In this document: positions 11,601 through 25,259 of the stretch, piece after piece
Layout of the letters: each line of letters begins with the position of its first letter
Position numbering within the stretch: position 1 is the first letter of the stretch
From: Viscum album
Taxonomy: Eukaryota; Streptophyta; Magnoliopsida; Santalales; Viscaceae
Reading direction: 5' to 3'
Assembly (NCBI GenBank): GCA_963277665.1
Contig: OY728120.1
Span: 946,169,195 to 946,233,194 of the forward strand
Length of the DNA stretch: 64,000 bases
Notes under the pieces: model-generated
The model's input: the letters and a program-made list of their open reading frames with translations, nothing else
What the model was told of the DNA's origin: nothing
Databases searched by the model: none
Translations under genes and position numbers: made by a program

Positions 11601-12018
11601 GGTCCCACCCCCAACTCCCTTACTTAGGTTATAACCACATAAGAGAGGGGGAAAGTGTTGTGCCACAACACTTAATCCACTTAACAAGAAAAGAAAAATA
11701 TAATTGTAAAACAATTATATTATTATCCCTCACTTATTTATACAACACAACCTGAGAAAACACAACTCCAGAAAGGGGTCTTCTTAAGAAATTACCGGTG
11801 CTGCGAGTTCATCGGTGCCCTTGGATTTCAATTCTGAGCACCGGTTCAAAAGTTAGAAAATCACGCTCGTTCATTCACTGAACGTACCCAAGCCTACCTT
11901 CGGAAATTGATTTCGGGCACACCGGGCCTTTGAATCAGGCACCGTCAGAAACTGTGTTCTTGTAAAATCCCAAAGAAAATTAAGAAAAACATTACCTTGA
12001 ATTTTACGGGTCTTTACA
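8616..12018 (-). repeat. Left LTR (3' LTR) of gag-only retrotransposon, truncated
   Basis: Aligns over its length to 15160-18428, starting at GGATACT-ACTCGTCGTGTGG and ending at TCTTTACA. Relative to the right LTR it lacks about 490 bases of its outer part. It carries a GC-rich domain (about 9500-10800), three hairpin units near 9590-9967 and two long G runs (10110-10122 and 10297-10316). It also has about 100 extra bases around 10200-10350 that the right LTR lacks. Confidence 0.85.
9590..9967. repeat. Tandem hairpin units in the left LTR
   Basis: Three imperfect palindromes of about 35 bases (GGCCCGGTTGG ... CCAACCCGGCC) begin at 9590, 9769 and 9935, each preceded by a related stretch containing GGACGTCC-like and AGTTATCAGC-like sequence. 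They are members of a diverged tandem repeat with a period of about 166-179 bases. Confidence 0.75.
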
Positions 12019-13480
12019 TTACTCTCACCTCAGGTCTTTACGTCCTCGTAAAGCTTTAACATAAACTAGGGATAAAAAAGCGGTATTGAGCACGCATCTG
12101 AGCCTTCCGCTCCCATGTGCTTACCTGGAGGTTCCCGTACTGCCAAAGAAAGCGCACCCGAGGAATCGACCATCCTCGTAGGATGGTTCAAGCGGTAAAC
12201 CACCACGCCTACCCATCTGAGGACCTAAGAAGGTCCGCTGAACCTCAAAGATAACTTGCCGCCTTGGCCACATATCCGTAAACCTCGTCGAGGTGAGACT
12301 CGTATAAGGACGTGATCGTCATCCTCGAACTCTAGAGGTCTCCAATTTCTGTTAGAACTGAAACTCAAAACGACTGCTGCCACGAGGATAAGGTTGACCA
12401 ACTCAAGAGTGACTGGTCACACCCTCCTGTGCATGAGTTTATCTTGTGTTGCCTGGGGTTTCCTTTTCTCCAACCAAGGGAAACCCATCCCGACGTCGTA
12501 GTTAAACCATACCCTTTTCACCTAATACCGTCAATTTGTGTATGAACTGTGATTGCCCAGTCCATACTCAAACCACGTCGTAGGGCCTCGATGCTGCCAC
12601 CAAGAGATTCCAACCGAAACTATCGCCTCTAGGGCCTGACCACACCGTCGGCGTAAGTGTGATAATCGAGTCTCTTCCCAAGCTATCTCCAGACGTGAGG
12701 GTCAAGTCCACGGCTTACCGGAAACTCTAGGTCTGGGATAAGATTCGTGGAAGGAAGGAATGATTCATATCAACGTCTGTTACTACGACAGCTAGTAGTG
12801 GACACAGACTGTCCCTTGAATAATTCTTAGAGCCATTGAGTCACTCTCCCTGACCGCATGCAGCTACTCTCTTCCCCTGCCCTCCAGCTCCCTGAGCCCG
12901 GCGGGGGCAACTAAGGCGGGTGGTTGTAGCATGTTAAAACATACACCACCTCATGCTGCTCTCCTAGCTCTGCCTCCACATCTGCTGCTTTGAAGACTCA
13001 TCTCTCTTTAAAGCTTCCTCTTCTTGAAACATTTAACATGCCCGAGTCTCTAAGACTGGCGTCGGTTTCCTGTTTCTTACTACACTGTGCAGTCTTCATC
13101 CGATCTTGGATGATCTCCACCTTCATTGCCTATGATATGTAAGAGCTTATAAGATTTATCCTTTTCCAAAAAGAGAAACTCAGTCTCATCCCCTGGATGA
13201 ACCACGCCCGTTGCCTAATACAGTCAATCCTGACATGAATGATGTATTCATGTCATGGATGACGTTGTAAGGCCTCGACGTTACTACCAAGAGATCCAAC
13301 TGTCACTCTCACCTCCAAGGGTTGAGTCACACTGTCGGCATCAGTGTGAGGTCACTGGGTCTCCTCCAGTAGAAATCTCAAAAGTGAGGGTCAAGTCAAC
13401 AGTCTTAACTGGGACCACTCAGTATCAACCAAACAAAAGGACAGGAAAGAAAACATCACAAAGATAAGTGTCTTTTTATT
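12019..13480 (-). other. Non-coding internal region of the gag-only retrotransposon
   Basis: Between the left LTR and the end of gag I see no protease, reverse transcriptase, RNase H or integrase motif on either strand. Two related blocks occur (around 12540-12720 and 13210-13400) with phrases such as ACGTCGTAGGGCCTCGA and CCACCAAGAGATTCCAAC, suggesting an internal duplication. An obvious polypurine tract next to the left LTR is not visible. Confidence 0.6.
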
Positions 13481-13550
13481 ATTGCAGCTCATAGTACAAA
13501 GACACGAATACAACAGCAACATGGAACTAGAAGTACAAGGGACGTATCCA

Positions 13551-14376
13551 CTAGTTCCGGTCTTTTCCACTTGCTCCCAAAGCTCTACTGCCTTGTCCAC
13601 TGCTCAGCTGTTGCTCAAGCACCTTCCGCTGCTTCTGTCTCGGGGGCTCCTCCAACGCCTGCGGATCAACTGTGTGAGGAGTCGGATAGTCACGTGCCAG
13701 ATGACCCTTCCTTCCGCAGGAGAAACACTGTCCATTTATGGCACGCCTAGCTCTGACCCCACCCCGGGTGCTCCGCACCACCGATCCTAAAACACGAGAT
13801 CGCCCAACTACAGGTCTGGTCCCCCCCGGACCTCTGCATCATCTGTCTACTGCCTACAGAAGACTCGGATACTGATCGAAAAACATGCGGCAAAGGCATC
13901 AGATCCTGAACACGCTCGGGGTGCAGAGCTACTGGTACAAACTCCACCCTGAAAAAGGTCTCGAAGTCTCCCCATGTGAAGGTCATCCCGTCGCAAAACT
14001 GGAACAAGTGCCTCCACCACCTGCCTGCTGCTGCTTGAAGAAGGCTGGCAGCAAAGATCACCATGCAGTCTGCTGGCGTCCCCACTAGCCTGAAGACTCT
14101 CACCATAGCCTCCAGCCAATCCTCAGCCGCCTGCGGGTCTGTCACTCCCCAGAACCCGGGTGGCCTCTGGTGCTGGAACTCGTGCAGCGCGCTCAATTGA
14201 CGTGCATCGCCTACTGCTAGGGATGGTGGCATCGGTGGCCCAACATATGGTAGTACCACTCATGCCTCCGCTGGTGCCTCAACTGCAAGAGGTCCCTATA
14301 CCGAAGCCTCGTCGCTCGGCAGGCTGTCAGTACGCACATCCCTCTGGGCTCTAGCTGGTCGTTCATGAAAAGGCAT
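13551..14376 (-). pseudogene. gag: Retrotransposon gag with zinc knuckle, no pol
   Basis: Capsid-type gag of a plant Ty3-like element on the minus strand. From an ATG at 14376 (MPFHERPARAQRDVR) the frame has a stop near 14260. The core follows: PPGFWGVTDPQAAEDWLEAMVRVFRL, then GRWWRHL and TWGDFETFFRVEFVP, the usual retrotrans_gag pattern. A frame shift near 13860 leads to a second stretch (13781-13551) with a zinc knuckle CFSCGRKGHLARDYP, in which the last Cys of CX2CX4HX4C is Tyr. The protein ends at GASGKDRN and is not followed by a protease. Residue runs are quoted in pieces because of the breaks. Confidence 0.85.
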
Positions 14377-14653
14377 CCTAAAAGAAACAACGTGACATGG
14401 TCAAACGTTTATACCTGGTGAGCTGATATGGTTTGAGCTGTTTTAAGGGAAAACCTTTGAAAACACACACAAAATCAGTTTTTTTCGTGCACAAAGTCAG
14501 AAATTAGTTGTCAAGGTCCTGGTGTATGGATACGTCAGCAGCCCGCACCAACACTGGACTCCCTGAACTGAAGACCACACTCGGTACCCTTAACACTATT
14601 GCTTCACATAGAAAAAAGATCAGAGTCCTGAGTTTTGTGGTAGAACCGAACTC

Positions 14654-14664
14654 CTCTGATACCA
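14654..14664 (-). other. Primer binding site (tRNA initiator Met)
   Basis: Read on the minus strand the sequence is TGGTATCAGAG, complementary to the 3' end of plant initiator methionine tRNA. It starts three bases inside the right LTR, the expected position, and confirms that the element is oriented on the minus strand with its 5' LTR at 14668-18428. Confidence 0.85.
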
Positions 14665-14947
14665 ATTTGTCACGACCCATCCTCGGGGCCCGTGCTGTGA
14701 CTACCCCAAGCCCGTCTTCCATAGGCCAGGGGCTGGAAACTAGCACCAAAGACGTAAATCCTGATAACTGGGAAGGCATTACCTTTATAAAAGTAAAAAA
14801 AACACCACAGAGTACAAGTGAAAGTAAAACACTAAGTACAAAACAAAGTGCTGAAAAGTAAATGGGCCAGAATACAAACCCAACTGAAATTACAGCTACA
14901 TCTGAACGAAAGTACAACAGAAAAAGACAAATAGTTGGAAGAAAGGA

Positions 14948-15106
14948 AGCAGCTCCTGGGTCATCCACCTCGGATCCTACCTGAAGGGTAGGTACAGATA
15001 GCATAGCTCCTGGATCATCCACCAAGGATCCTACCTGAAGGGTAGGTCAGATAGTACAGCTTCTGGATCATCCACCACGGATCCTACCTGAAGGGTGGGT
15101 ACAGAT
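14948..15106. repeat. Three 55-base tandem repeats inside the right LTR
   Basis: The phrase CTCCTGG-TCATCCACC--GGATCCTACCTGAAGGGTAGG recurs three times at about 55-base spacing. The corresponding part of the left LTR has been deleted, so copy number cannot be compared. Confidence 0.8.
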
Positions 15107-16157
15107 AGCCTCCACAACGCTCTCGCCCGTCAACCTCCTTTGAGTGTCATCTCGCCATGAAGTCCACCTTCGGATACTAACTCGTCGTGTGGTCCACCTC
15201 CGAGTATCATCCAGTCCTCGAATACTCAGCCTTTGTCAGCGCTGCCCGTCGTCTACAACCAACACAACGAGGTGCGGGCATAGCCCGTGCAGGGGTGATT
15301 ATACGATACTCAGTAGGGACCCCGAGACCCTCAAGGTCTCACTAAAACCAACAAGGATAACCACAAATAAGATCTCAATAGATAACCTCTACTTAGGTAC
15401 ATGCCCATACATACACCTAAGTTATCAAGTAACCCATCTCAATCATGAGGAAACACAAAGATTATGAAATCAACAGATAACCACTACCCAGGTATATGCC
15501 CATACATATACCTAAGTTATCAAGTGACCCATCTCAATCATGAGGTAAACACAAAGATCATAGACTCAGCTCAAACCAGGATTTTCATTATCGAAACCGT
15601 AACTGCTGAAGAACCCCGTCTCTAGAGTGTACAGTGGTCCTGTCACGACTCCGAGGTACTGCTCACTAACCTAAGACTGCTGAGGCACTCCTCCTGTCGA
15701 GTACCGCGGGCCATCCACCCAAACATAGTAGTGCTTCTCGACGGGGTATGCCACCCAAACACAGTAGTGCAAACCCCCTAATAGCCTGTAGACGTACTCT
15801 CTAGACGAGTACCACGGGTCTGCACTGTCACACAGGTAGTGCTCCGTCCGCCATGGGTCTGCACCCAAACAAGTAGTGCTCCATCCACTGGTCTAGTCGA
15901 CTCACTCCAAGTCGAGTCGGTCAAGCAGTCGTCAGGTCTCAGTCGGCTACACGGTCTCAGTCGGCTACACGTTCTCCATACTCCACACGCTCATCTCTGG
16001 GAGGGTCCGCTCCACGAGCTACAGGTCGATACTCCAAGTATCTCAAAGTCCCACGAAGAAGTATCTCAAAGGACCGCCTCGTCATAGGGGCATCAACGCA
16101 ACAGACGACGCGTCAATCGGACACCTGGTCTGTGAGTTATTAGCCCTTTCGTCCCCG

Positions 16158-16521
16158 GGGCCCGGTTGGTTTCGTGTGCGAACCAACCCGGCCATATATC
16201 AACTGTACCCCAAACTCTCATAGGGTATACTCATAGGGACCGTTTCTCCACATGATCTCCAACGCCACTGATGGTTCGTCAAACGGACGTCCAGTCTGAA
16301 AGTTATCAGCTTTTCCGTTCTAGGGGCCCAGTTGGATTTCGAGTACAATCCAACCCGGCCACTATCCAACTACATCGAAAACTCGAGTGGAGTATGCCAA
16401 AAGTTCCTTCTCAACAAGAGGAATCCAACAAAGTTGCAGGCATGTCAATCGGATGTCCTGGGCTCAAGATATAAGCGTTTCTGCTATAAGGGCCCGGTTG
16501 GTTTCGTATCCAAACCAACCC
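16158..16521. repeat. Tandem hairpin units in the right LTR
   Basis: Counterparts of the left-LTR hairpins begin at 16158, 16324 and 16490, spaced 166 bases each. The first keeps long arms (GGCCCGGTTGG / CCAACCCGGCC), while the second and third have arm mutations. Confidence 0.75.
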
Positions 16522-18428
16522 GACCGAACCCAAAGTTCTCCAAAACCTTTAGTGTAATATACCGAAACGACCGTCTCGATCCAAGGATCGCATGTAAACT
16601 GACGGTGCATCGATGGTAGGTCCGCAGCCTAAGTTATGGGCGTTCGAATGGAAACAATCCAAAATGGGGGGGTCTGGGCCCGGCCCGGCCCGGCCCAACC
16701 CCCCCTAGGTCGGCCCGAACCGGGTCGACCTGAACCAGGTCCGGGTCCAGTCTGGATGGGCGCGGCCCAGACCGGTGCGCTGGGGGGCTGCTCGAGCTGG
16801 TCGCCGGGGGTTTGTAACCCCCGGCTCTTCCCCTGACCGGTCGGCCTGCTGCTGCTGACACGGGACCGGCAAGGCCGGTCCACCTGCTCCGACTCCAGCG
16901 GCCCAGAACCGGCCGCCAGTTCCCCTGCTCCGCCCCAGCATAGAACTAGCCACGACCTTGGTCCGTCTGGCATGGCACGACAGCGTCGCGCCCCTCCTCC
17001 ACGGCCTCGATTCGGCCGCAATGCTTCGAGGTTCCTTCAAGGTTCTTTGGTGCGGCGCGATGGCACCGCGGATTAGTTTGTTTCCAACGGTGTCGTGTGA
17101 TGGCGTTGCGTTTCTCCACCCTTTCTTTAACATTTTCCGCAGAGTGCTTCGGCACCGCGCCGCCTTACATGAGCCGCAACATAAAATCAACCAACAAGGG
17201 GGAGGAAGGTCGGCAGTGTTTGTGCGGTCTGACCTCCTCCCGTTATAGCGATAACAGGCGGTTCAAAATAGACGATAAACCAACGATAAAGTAATCAGGA
17301 ACAAATGAAATAAATAAACCCCTACAACCTCTTAAATAAAAAGAATCATACCAATATTCCAACCCACAAAATAAAACATTCGCGGATCAACTTAATGATG
17401 AGTTGATTTGGGTTCTTTTTTTTTAGAAGGAACAACCAAGGGAATAATATCATTCTCAAAATAATCCCCCTACCTGATGTAATCGTTGAACGAAGGTTCA
17501 TCATGGAAGAAGGTGTCGCGAAAGGAGAGGGTTGTTGGCATCGCGGTACACGGCATCATGTCGTCGATCTCCGAGGAAGACGTCTCTCACTGTCGTCCTT
17601 CATCGGCGGTTGGCGTTCTTCGTAGGTGACGGTGCGTTCTTCGCGTTCATCAAGGAGGAAGAACGTCCTTCGGAACTTAGAGCTTTCCTCCCCAAATCCT
17701 TTCGCACCATCAACTATCCTCCCACGAAATAAGACTTAGTCTTATTTAATTAACACACAAGCCAAAGGAATTCATTTGAAATTCAAAGAAATCCAATAAT
17801 TAATTACTTGAAAAACCTACACAATTAAAGAGTTGAATTTTCAATTAAAGGGGGGTACAGGTGCGTTACCTAATTAAAAGAGGGGGTTTTTCTTTGAGAG
17901 TTACAAAAATAAGAGGGAAAAAGGTTATGAACATTAGAAGAAGGTGAGGGGTTGGGCTCGTGTGGGCCCCACCCCACCTTAATCCTCACACAGGTTGTTA
18001 ACTACAAGTGGGTCCCACCCTTAACTCCCTTACTTAGGTTATAACGACATAAGAGAGGGGAAAAGTGTTGTGACACAACACTTAATCCACTTAACAAGAA
18101 AAGAAAAATATAATTGTGAAACAATTATATTATTATCCCTCACTTATTTAAACAACACAACCCAAGAAAACACAACTCCAGAAAGGGGTCTTCTTAAGAA
18201 ATTACCGGTGCTGCGAGTTCATCAGTGCCCTCAGATTTCAATTCCGAGCATCGGTTCAAAAGTTAGAAAATCCCACTCGTTCGTTCACTAAATGTACCCA
18301 AGCCTAACTTCAGAAATTGATTCCAGGCACACCGGGCCTCGGAATCAGGCGCCATCAGAAACTGCGTTCTTGTAAAATCCCAAAAAAAATTAAGAAAAAA
18401 TTTCCCTTTAATTTTATAGGCCTTTACA

Positions 18429-21400
18429 AGAACATCTATGCATTTGTCATCACTACCCAGTAATGGTAAGTTAAATTTAAAAAGTAAATTACTTTTTCTA
18501 TGGTTATCTTATTGCAAACTGAAATATCATAACTCTGTAATATATTATCTTCCTACCTGACAATGTATATTTTTACTATACTGACACTTTTATGAGAATA
18601 ATAACTATTGGAAAATGTTGAACAACCTAACTGGTCACACCAGCTAATAGAATAGAAAGACATTGATGCATTCCATTATCACTGATATCCACTAATGGTT
18701 AGTTCCATTTACAATCTCAAATTTATTTACTTTGATTTCATACTGCAAAAAATATAACCATGTCTTGCTATAATTTCTCATCTCCCTATTTTACAGTCCC
18801 TCAACACTATTCAAATCTGTCAAAAAAATCTGTTGGATCAAACAGGGGAAGACAATGAATGAATACCATTATACAACAAGGTTTCATTCTGTGAGCATGT
18901 TGTCATTGAACTGTTTTTACCTATATGGTTTATATGTTACGCTTATATTTAACAACTAACTGTTCCATTATTAATTTGACTAGGTATTAAAAAAATGCTC
19001 ATACTTTCACGGAGTCAGTCCTTGCCTCCTCATCACAGTAAGCACAAAACAGTCCAATATGAAATTTCTTCTCTGTCAGTTTGATATTGATTCTTAGTCA
19101 TGTATCTACTATGATCAACAATTCTCCTTATACTTCTATTGTAAACAAAAATATTTTTTCATCCAAGGTATGTTATACATTCCAGCAAGCATATCAGGTT
19201 TCTCTTCTATATATATATTTATATATATAGACTTTATAATATTTAATAACATTGATAACTATGATCTTAATCTATGGAGGGATTAATATTCTTGTAGGTT
19301 CTACACAACTTCCTGAGAAACAAAATTCAGTGAATTATACCTTGATGGAAACTACTACTAGAAGAAACTCTAACATAGATCCTACACCCAACATCATAGG
19401 TTTATCAACATGGACATTATGTTTTCAACATTGAACTATTTTACTATTTATTTTGTACTACTAAATATTCATCAATAACACATAACTTGAAGTTGAATGT
19501 TGTAGATAAGTCAGTATAACTTGAAATAGATGAACAGACAGGTTATTTTCATTTACTAAACTATTATATTACTACATTTACTATGCATACAATTTTTTAA
19601 GACAACTATTTATTTCGAAAATAAAATCAAATACTTTGTTCCTTTTTTCCCTCAGCACATTAAAATTTAAGAGACCCTTCTAACATTTTTTAGTACTATG
19701 GTTCAACATCTATTATTCGCTAAATTCATTTCAATTCTTTTTGCATACAAATCTGGCTTATCATTTTAGTTGATGCAGATACAATGTCAAATGTGGTATT
19801 TTTCATGGGTGGATAATTGTGAGTGAGAAGGTATATACACCTCCAAGTTTGGTCTATATTTTGTGGGTTGATATAGATTCATGATAGTATGTTAACAAAT
19901 TTGATGTGGCGGTACTGTTTCCCTTCATTCTCACTATTAAAAAAATCATAGGTATCTTGATTCTATATTTTCATGTGGCTGTATTCTTTCCCTTAATTTT
20001 ATTTTTATATTCCACAAAAAATGAATCTATATTAACTATATGAAGGGTTTTTAAAAATCATTAGGTAAATTTTCTCCATGTACTTATGTCTGAATTTCAT
20101 TGAAACAAGAGGTATGGATTAGTGTTCTTTAGTCACAATGCAAATGAATCACGTTAGGCGACATAATATATTTTTAATATTGATAAAACTATGTTTCTTT
20201 ATATTTAATATATATTTTACAATTCTGTACAGATTCTACATGGATGAAGATGGTTTCGGTGGAAAAAATGGATCGGTGAACCACTGTCTGGAGATTGGTG
20301 GAAAAAATGGTTTCGGTGAAAAAAAGAGCAATAAAGGATGCAATGAGAGCGCTGCTAATTTTTTGCGGGATGTGATTGAGGTGAAGTAGAATTTTGGGAA
20401 GAATTTTGAGGATGCAATGAGAGCAGATCTTCAACTCCTACAAATGCAGAACACAAGGTTGCACTATTGGATTGAAGTAATGAGATGAGAGTGGGAGGGG
20501 AGAAGCTGAAGTACAGATCGTAGAAGATGGATGCAGGCATTGCCAGAGTTGGTGGTTGGACTGAATGTAGCCAGGCGGATAGAGTTGGTTTAGTTGAAGG
20601 GTAAACAAATGGATATTTAAAAATGGTAAAATATCATCCTGTTATATTTCAATGAAATACAATTTCATTTGGAATCTTGTTGAGGATGATCTACTATAGA
20701 ATCTAAAAGTGGAAGGTAATAATAATTTGGTAGATATTATAAATTTTAGCACAAGAAATATTGATGTACATGAAAAATAAAAATATTATATATTATATAA
20801 GTTTAGATACATGATTTAATTTTTAGATTATGTTTAAAATAGATCACTATTTGCAAACCAGCCACCCATTTTTGTCTCCTTGTCCTGTTATTTATATTTT
20901 GGAATCCATGAAGCATGAGATAGATACTTGAAAGTCGTGATTTGTGATCGGGGAACCTGGAATAACTATAACAATCCACTCTTGTGTTTCATTTAAGCAG
21001 GTCGGTGTAATCATCCATTTATTTTAGAGTCATATCACTATACCATACTAATCATTAATTCAATAGGTATAGTGTAAATCATATCTATCAACCATTATTA
21101 TATATCTAAATCTAACTATGGTCTGACTAGAGTTTCTCATGCTGACTCCCAGGAAGATGGTACACTAGAAAAATAATGAGGAGGATCTTTTGGACTTGAT
21201 CGTTGCCATTTAAAGTATCTAGAGAAGTGTCTTGATAGAAAACTGAGCGATGTGATTGAAAATAAGGTCGACACTTCAACTTCTACCTATCCATTTCCAT
21301 TTCCATTTCTTTATTTATTTTATTTTTCAAAAACAACTATATATATTGTTTACCCCTGAAAATTCTATTTATAAAAATCTAATGTTTCTCAAATATTAGG

Positions 21401-24400
21401 AAATGATGACTATAATGGTATGTTATATTTCTGAACACATACCACATCCAAGATTCTTTTTACTGTAGAATTTCTTAAAATTAGTTGAAACATTGTGATT
21501 ACATTTTCTATTTGTGTTGATAAAAATTTCAACGTGACATGGTATTTCTATTTTCAGTTTACCAAACCATATGTTTCACGCATCCAGTATACTCTTCATG
21601 GTTATTGACGAGGGGGATTCACTTCTTTGAGAGGAGATTCAAATTGGTTCTCTATCTGAGATTCTAGAATACACAAGGTTTGTTTAATTTATGAATGTAT
21701 CATAAATGTCATTTCTTTACTTGGAGGGATAATTCCCCATAGAAGTGCATTTTATGTATTTTATGCCTGATAAAAATTATTCCCGATAGTAACATGCATG
21801 GAATAATCACATGCAACTAAATGTTCTTCTACAGGTTGTAATTATACATTATTGTTTTGATGATACCAATTTTGTGAATGTAGATTTATTTTCTTTTCTT
21901 TGTTCAGGTCTCATATGTTCTCACAATGCACCTACAGTTCTCATTGGGTTATAACCTTTCATGGGCTCAACAATGGAGGTATCCCTTCAAACACAAGCTG
22001 TGATGATTGTATTCATATAGTAATGATGTTTTTGGAATTTTTTAATAAGTATTACCTTATGTGTCTTTGAATATTATACATTAATTTATTATTTATAGAG
22101 CTTCGAAGTTGAATAGAATGGTGACATTTATTCTCATGCTATCCCAAGATTCAATATGTCTTCATATATAATTTTTAATTAAATATCATGTTTTCAGGTC
22201 TTCTAAAGTGGTTGAGAGCTCCCTTTCAAATCTTCTTGTCATGGGTGAATGTCTCGAATCAGTGGAAAAAAATCAGGAATCCCCTCCATTTATCCATTAC
22301 TTGTCACTATTCAAGTGAGCTTTAAAACCAGCAGTACGTCACTCTTGACATTGAGTTAAGAAACATCAACATTCAATCTATCTTTATATATTTTTTTCCC
22401 TCTCATGTTTTCAAGTCTTTGTTGATGCTATATAGCATGGGTGAATGTCTCCATTCAGGGAAATGATATCTGTCTACCCCTATGCTTACCCAGGATTGGT
22501 CTGTGTTCATGTAAGTTGTAAAAACTATAACCTAGGTAGGTGTTTTTTTCACTACCTTGTATTTTTATTACATCTTTGGATTAGACAATACTGTTTTTTT
22601 ATAGTATCATTTTAATTATATCATTTAAACACAATTCAATTTTTTTGTCTCATTTGAAAATTTGTAAACATCAAATTACTGATTAAATAATTACAGTGGT
22701 AAGTATTTTTTGTAACTTATTGATTTAATTCCTCTCTTAATGTACAGAAATCTTTTGATTGAGTTTTATGATGACGATTTTGGGCAACAGACAGTTACAA
22801 TGACACATGACGAGGAAGCATCTACAAGCAATGATGGTGTAGCATCCACGTTTAAAGGAAAACATAAAATAGAATACTTCTAAAGCTGATTGACATTATG
22901 TTGCGTATATGAAAGGTATCACAAGAACATTATTGAACCTATTTTTTTCAAATTATCTTATACATTTTTATATCAAATTTTAACTATAATTTTATTATAG
23001 GATACAAGAATGTTGTTATAACACATATAACACACACGGTTATCCTTTCTCATCAGTATAGGTTGTACATTGTACATTTTTCCCTGTTTTTTTTATTAGC
23101 TATATTAAACCGCTGCATCAACCACAATCTAGAGGTGGTCGTCCAATGCACCATAGATGGACACTTCTGGAAGGCCTAAAGTAAGAGGGATGAACCTGCA
23201 TATGACAGTCCGACCTGCACACCAGATATAGTTAATAACTTCTATTATTGTAAAATATTTCATAGTTACCTTATCTAAAAAATATTTATGTATATAATTT
23301 ATGTTATGTTTCTTTTATTTCAAAAAAAATATCTGTTATGTTTGTGTCAAAAAATCAATTATCCTGTTTCAATATTTATTTCTACTATTTCTTATTTTAA
23401 ATGTATGATACTTAATTTTTTATTTTCTCTTTCATTCATTTTCATATAAAATAATGAAAATTACTTTTGTGATTATGTATGATAAAAATCCACAACTATT
23501 CCAATTATTTACTTTATTGGGTCTAATGCTTGTACTATTGCTTGTACCGTTGGCTCCAATCATTGTAATTATCTACAAATTTTCATTATTTTGAGAAATT
23601 AGAGAAAAATTCTAAGGTATATTTTTTCCTAGGATCTCATCTTCATGTAATTGATAGGAGACAACTCCAACATTAAGCATTTGAACAATATTCATACTTA
23701 TAACATATTGAAAGCCTTATCATATTTCTCAGTTAAATCTTGAGTTTTGGGTCTAATCTCATCGAAAATAAAATAATTTTCTTCTACTATATTATCAATG
23801 GATAAGTAATCTATAGGATATTATAATAATGTTGTGGTTGTCACTTCTTCTATTAATTATGAAAAAAGAGATAATTCACAATCATGATATCTCTAAAATA
23901 GATAAATATTCATTTCAACATTCACATTATATTTGACATGAAAAAATTTCTTTAGAGAAAAATTCTACAAGTACAAATTATTCTCTATTACTTTTTCTCT
24001 AAAATTTTTCAAAACCATGAAATTGATAGGCTACTAAAAAACATAAATAAAAATTCACAAATATGAGTGTCCATATACATCCAAATGGATATAAGTTCAC
24101 AAATTATTCTGGATATGACACATTTAAGGATATATCAAAAAATAGAATCACTCCTCTACATATAAAAGATACAATGAAAATCATAAATTAGTATCTTTTC
24201 TACTTCATTGGATTTGATTAATTTCATATTGGATATACCTAATGATAACTTTTATTAATTGATGTAGGTCCTTGAAAATATTTTTCTCATTACCTGGCAC
24301 TCAAAAAAATATCTTTCATGATTTTAGAAGGGATAAATTCATAGATAAAAAAGATATAGGTATCAAAGTCATCTATGGGACACCTCAATTTTATTTAATC

Positions 24401-25259
24401 ATCATTTCAACATGCTCGTATCTTTTATTCCATGTTTTTATGTCTTTATGTGGGATTGAGATGTTTGTAGATCTTATTTAATACTATATCTTTGAAAAAC
24501 TGACAAAATCCAAATGATTTTTTTGGTTTAGGACTGTTGAATTTTATGAATCTTCTAACTTTTTTATTCATCAAAATATTACTTTCTTTTTTGGATTCTG
24601 TGTGGAATGGTTGAAAAAAACATAAATTAAATTGATTAAATATTCTTATCATGGAATTTTATTTGAAATTGGTATCATTCAACCTCAGAAATTATTTCCA
24701 AAACACTTTTCGATTGGCTGACTGTACAACTTAAACTTTTTAATTGATATCATTACTATATATTCATCATTGAAAATGTAATTTCAATAAAATTTTCTTA
24801 TTGGCTGACTGTACAACTACTACTTGCTGAAAAAATTCAATGTATTTAAACATCACAAATTCTACTACAACTACTAAATGAGTTTCTCTCATTTTGTATT
24901 AAAATTATTCATCATTTATCATATTTATTATTAAAAATAGTATTCTTTATGTAATTTCTCTTCACTATGTATTTTATTGTACCGAATAATGTTTTTGTAA
25001 ATGCAGTTGAAATTGACTTGAAATCTCCATCCTCAAAAAATAGAAATTTTATTACTTTTAATTTCTTCTATCTTTTTTGAACTATTTTAATGTTCTATCC
25101 ATATTTTATTCACTTATATTCCTATATTATGCACCACTACATTTTAGATTATGATTGATTGAACATTACTATTTGTTCTCATGTTTAACAAATAGTATTC
25201 TCTTATTAAAAAATAACAATTGATCCATATCACCATGCATACGCACGGGCGAGTACTAG
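18429..25259. mobile_element. Helitron 1 remnant (3' part, non-autonomous)
   Basis: AT-rich DNA ending in a Helitron 3' terminus: a 5-bp imperfect stem (25233-25248), then GCGAGTACTAG, with CTAG at 25256-25259 followed by host T. The joined flank matches the empty site in copy 2 at 56642/56643 (A|T), as expected for Helitrons. I found no Rep or helicase motif. The 5' end is not visible; it is presumably lost in the deletion left of the gag-only retroelement, whose right LTR abuts this DNA. Inside are only short reading frames, for example 20138-20389 with repeated GGKNG. A 26-base near-perfect AT palindrome lies at 19206-19231. The claim that the whole 18429-25259 stretch belongs to one Helitron is inference; only the 3' end is directly supported. 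Confidence 0.65.
25233..25259 (+). other. Helitron 1 3' terminus (hairpin plus CTAG)
   Basis: CCATG / CACGG stem with one mismatch and a 6-base loop, 11 bases before the end, followed by CTAG. It shares CACGGGCGAGTA with the end of Helitron 2. Confidence 0.8.

Larger units (their letters stand above)
14668..18428 (-). repeat. Right LTR (5' LTR) of gag-only retrotransposon
   Basis: About 3.76 kb. On the plus strand it begins TGTCACGACCC and ends CCTTTACA, so it has TG...CA ends. It aligns to 8616-12018 from about 15160 on. It holds three tandem units of about 55 bases (14948-15106), three hairpin units (16158-16521) and a GC-rich domain near 16660-17100. The LTR is longer than the 2.65 kb internal region. 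The possible 5-base target copy on the right would be AGAAC (18429-18433), which cannot be checked because the left end is gone. Confidence 0.88.

Noticed and set aside
19206..19231. TCTATATATATATTT as a Helitron 5' end for Helitron 1
   Set aside because: It lacks the following ACTAATATTAGG and forms a perfect AT palindrome, so a simple AT repeat is more likely.
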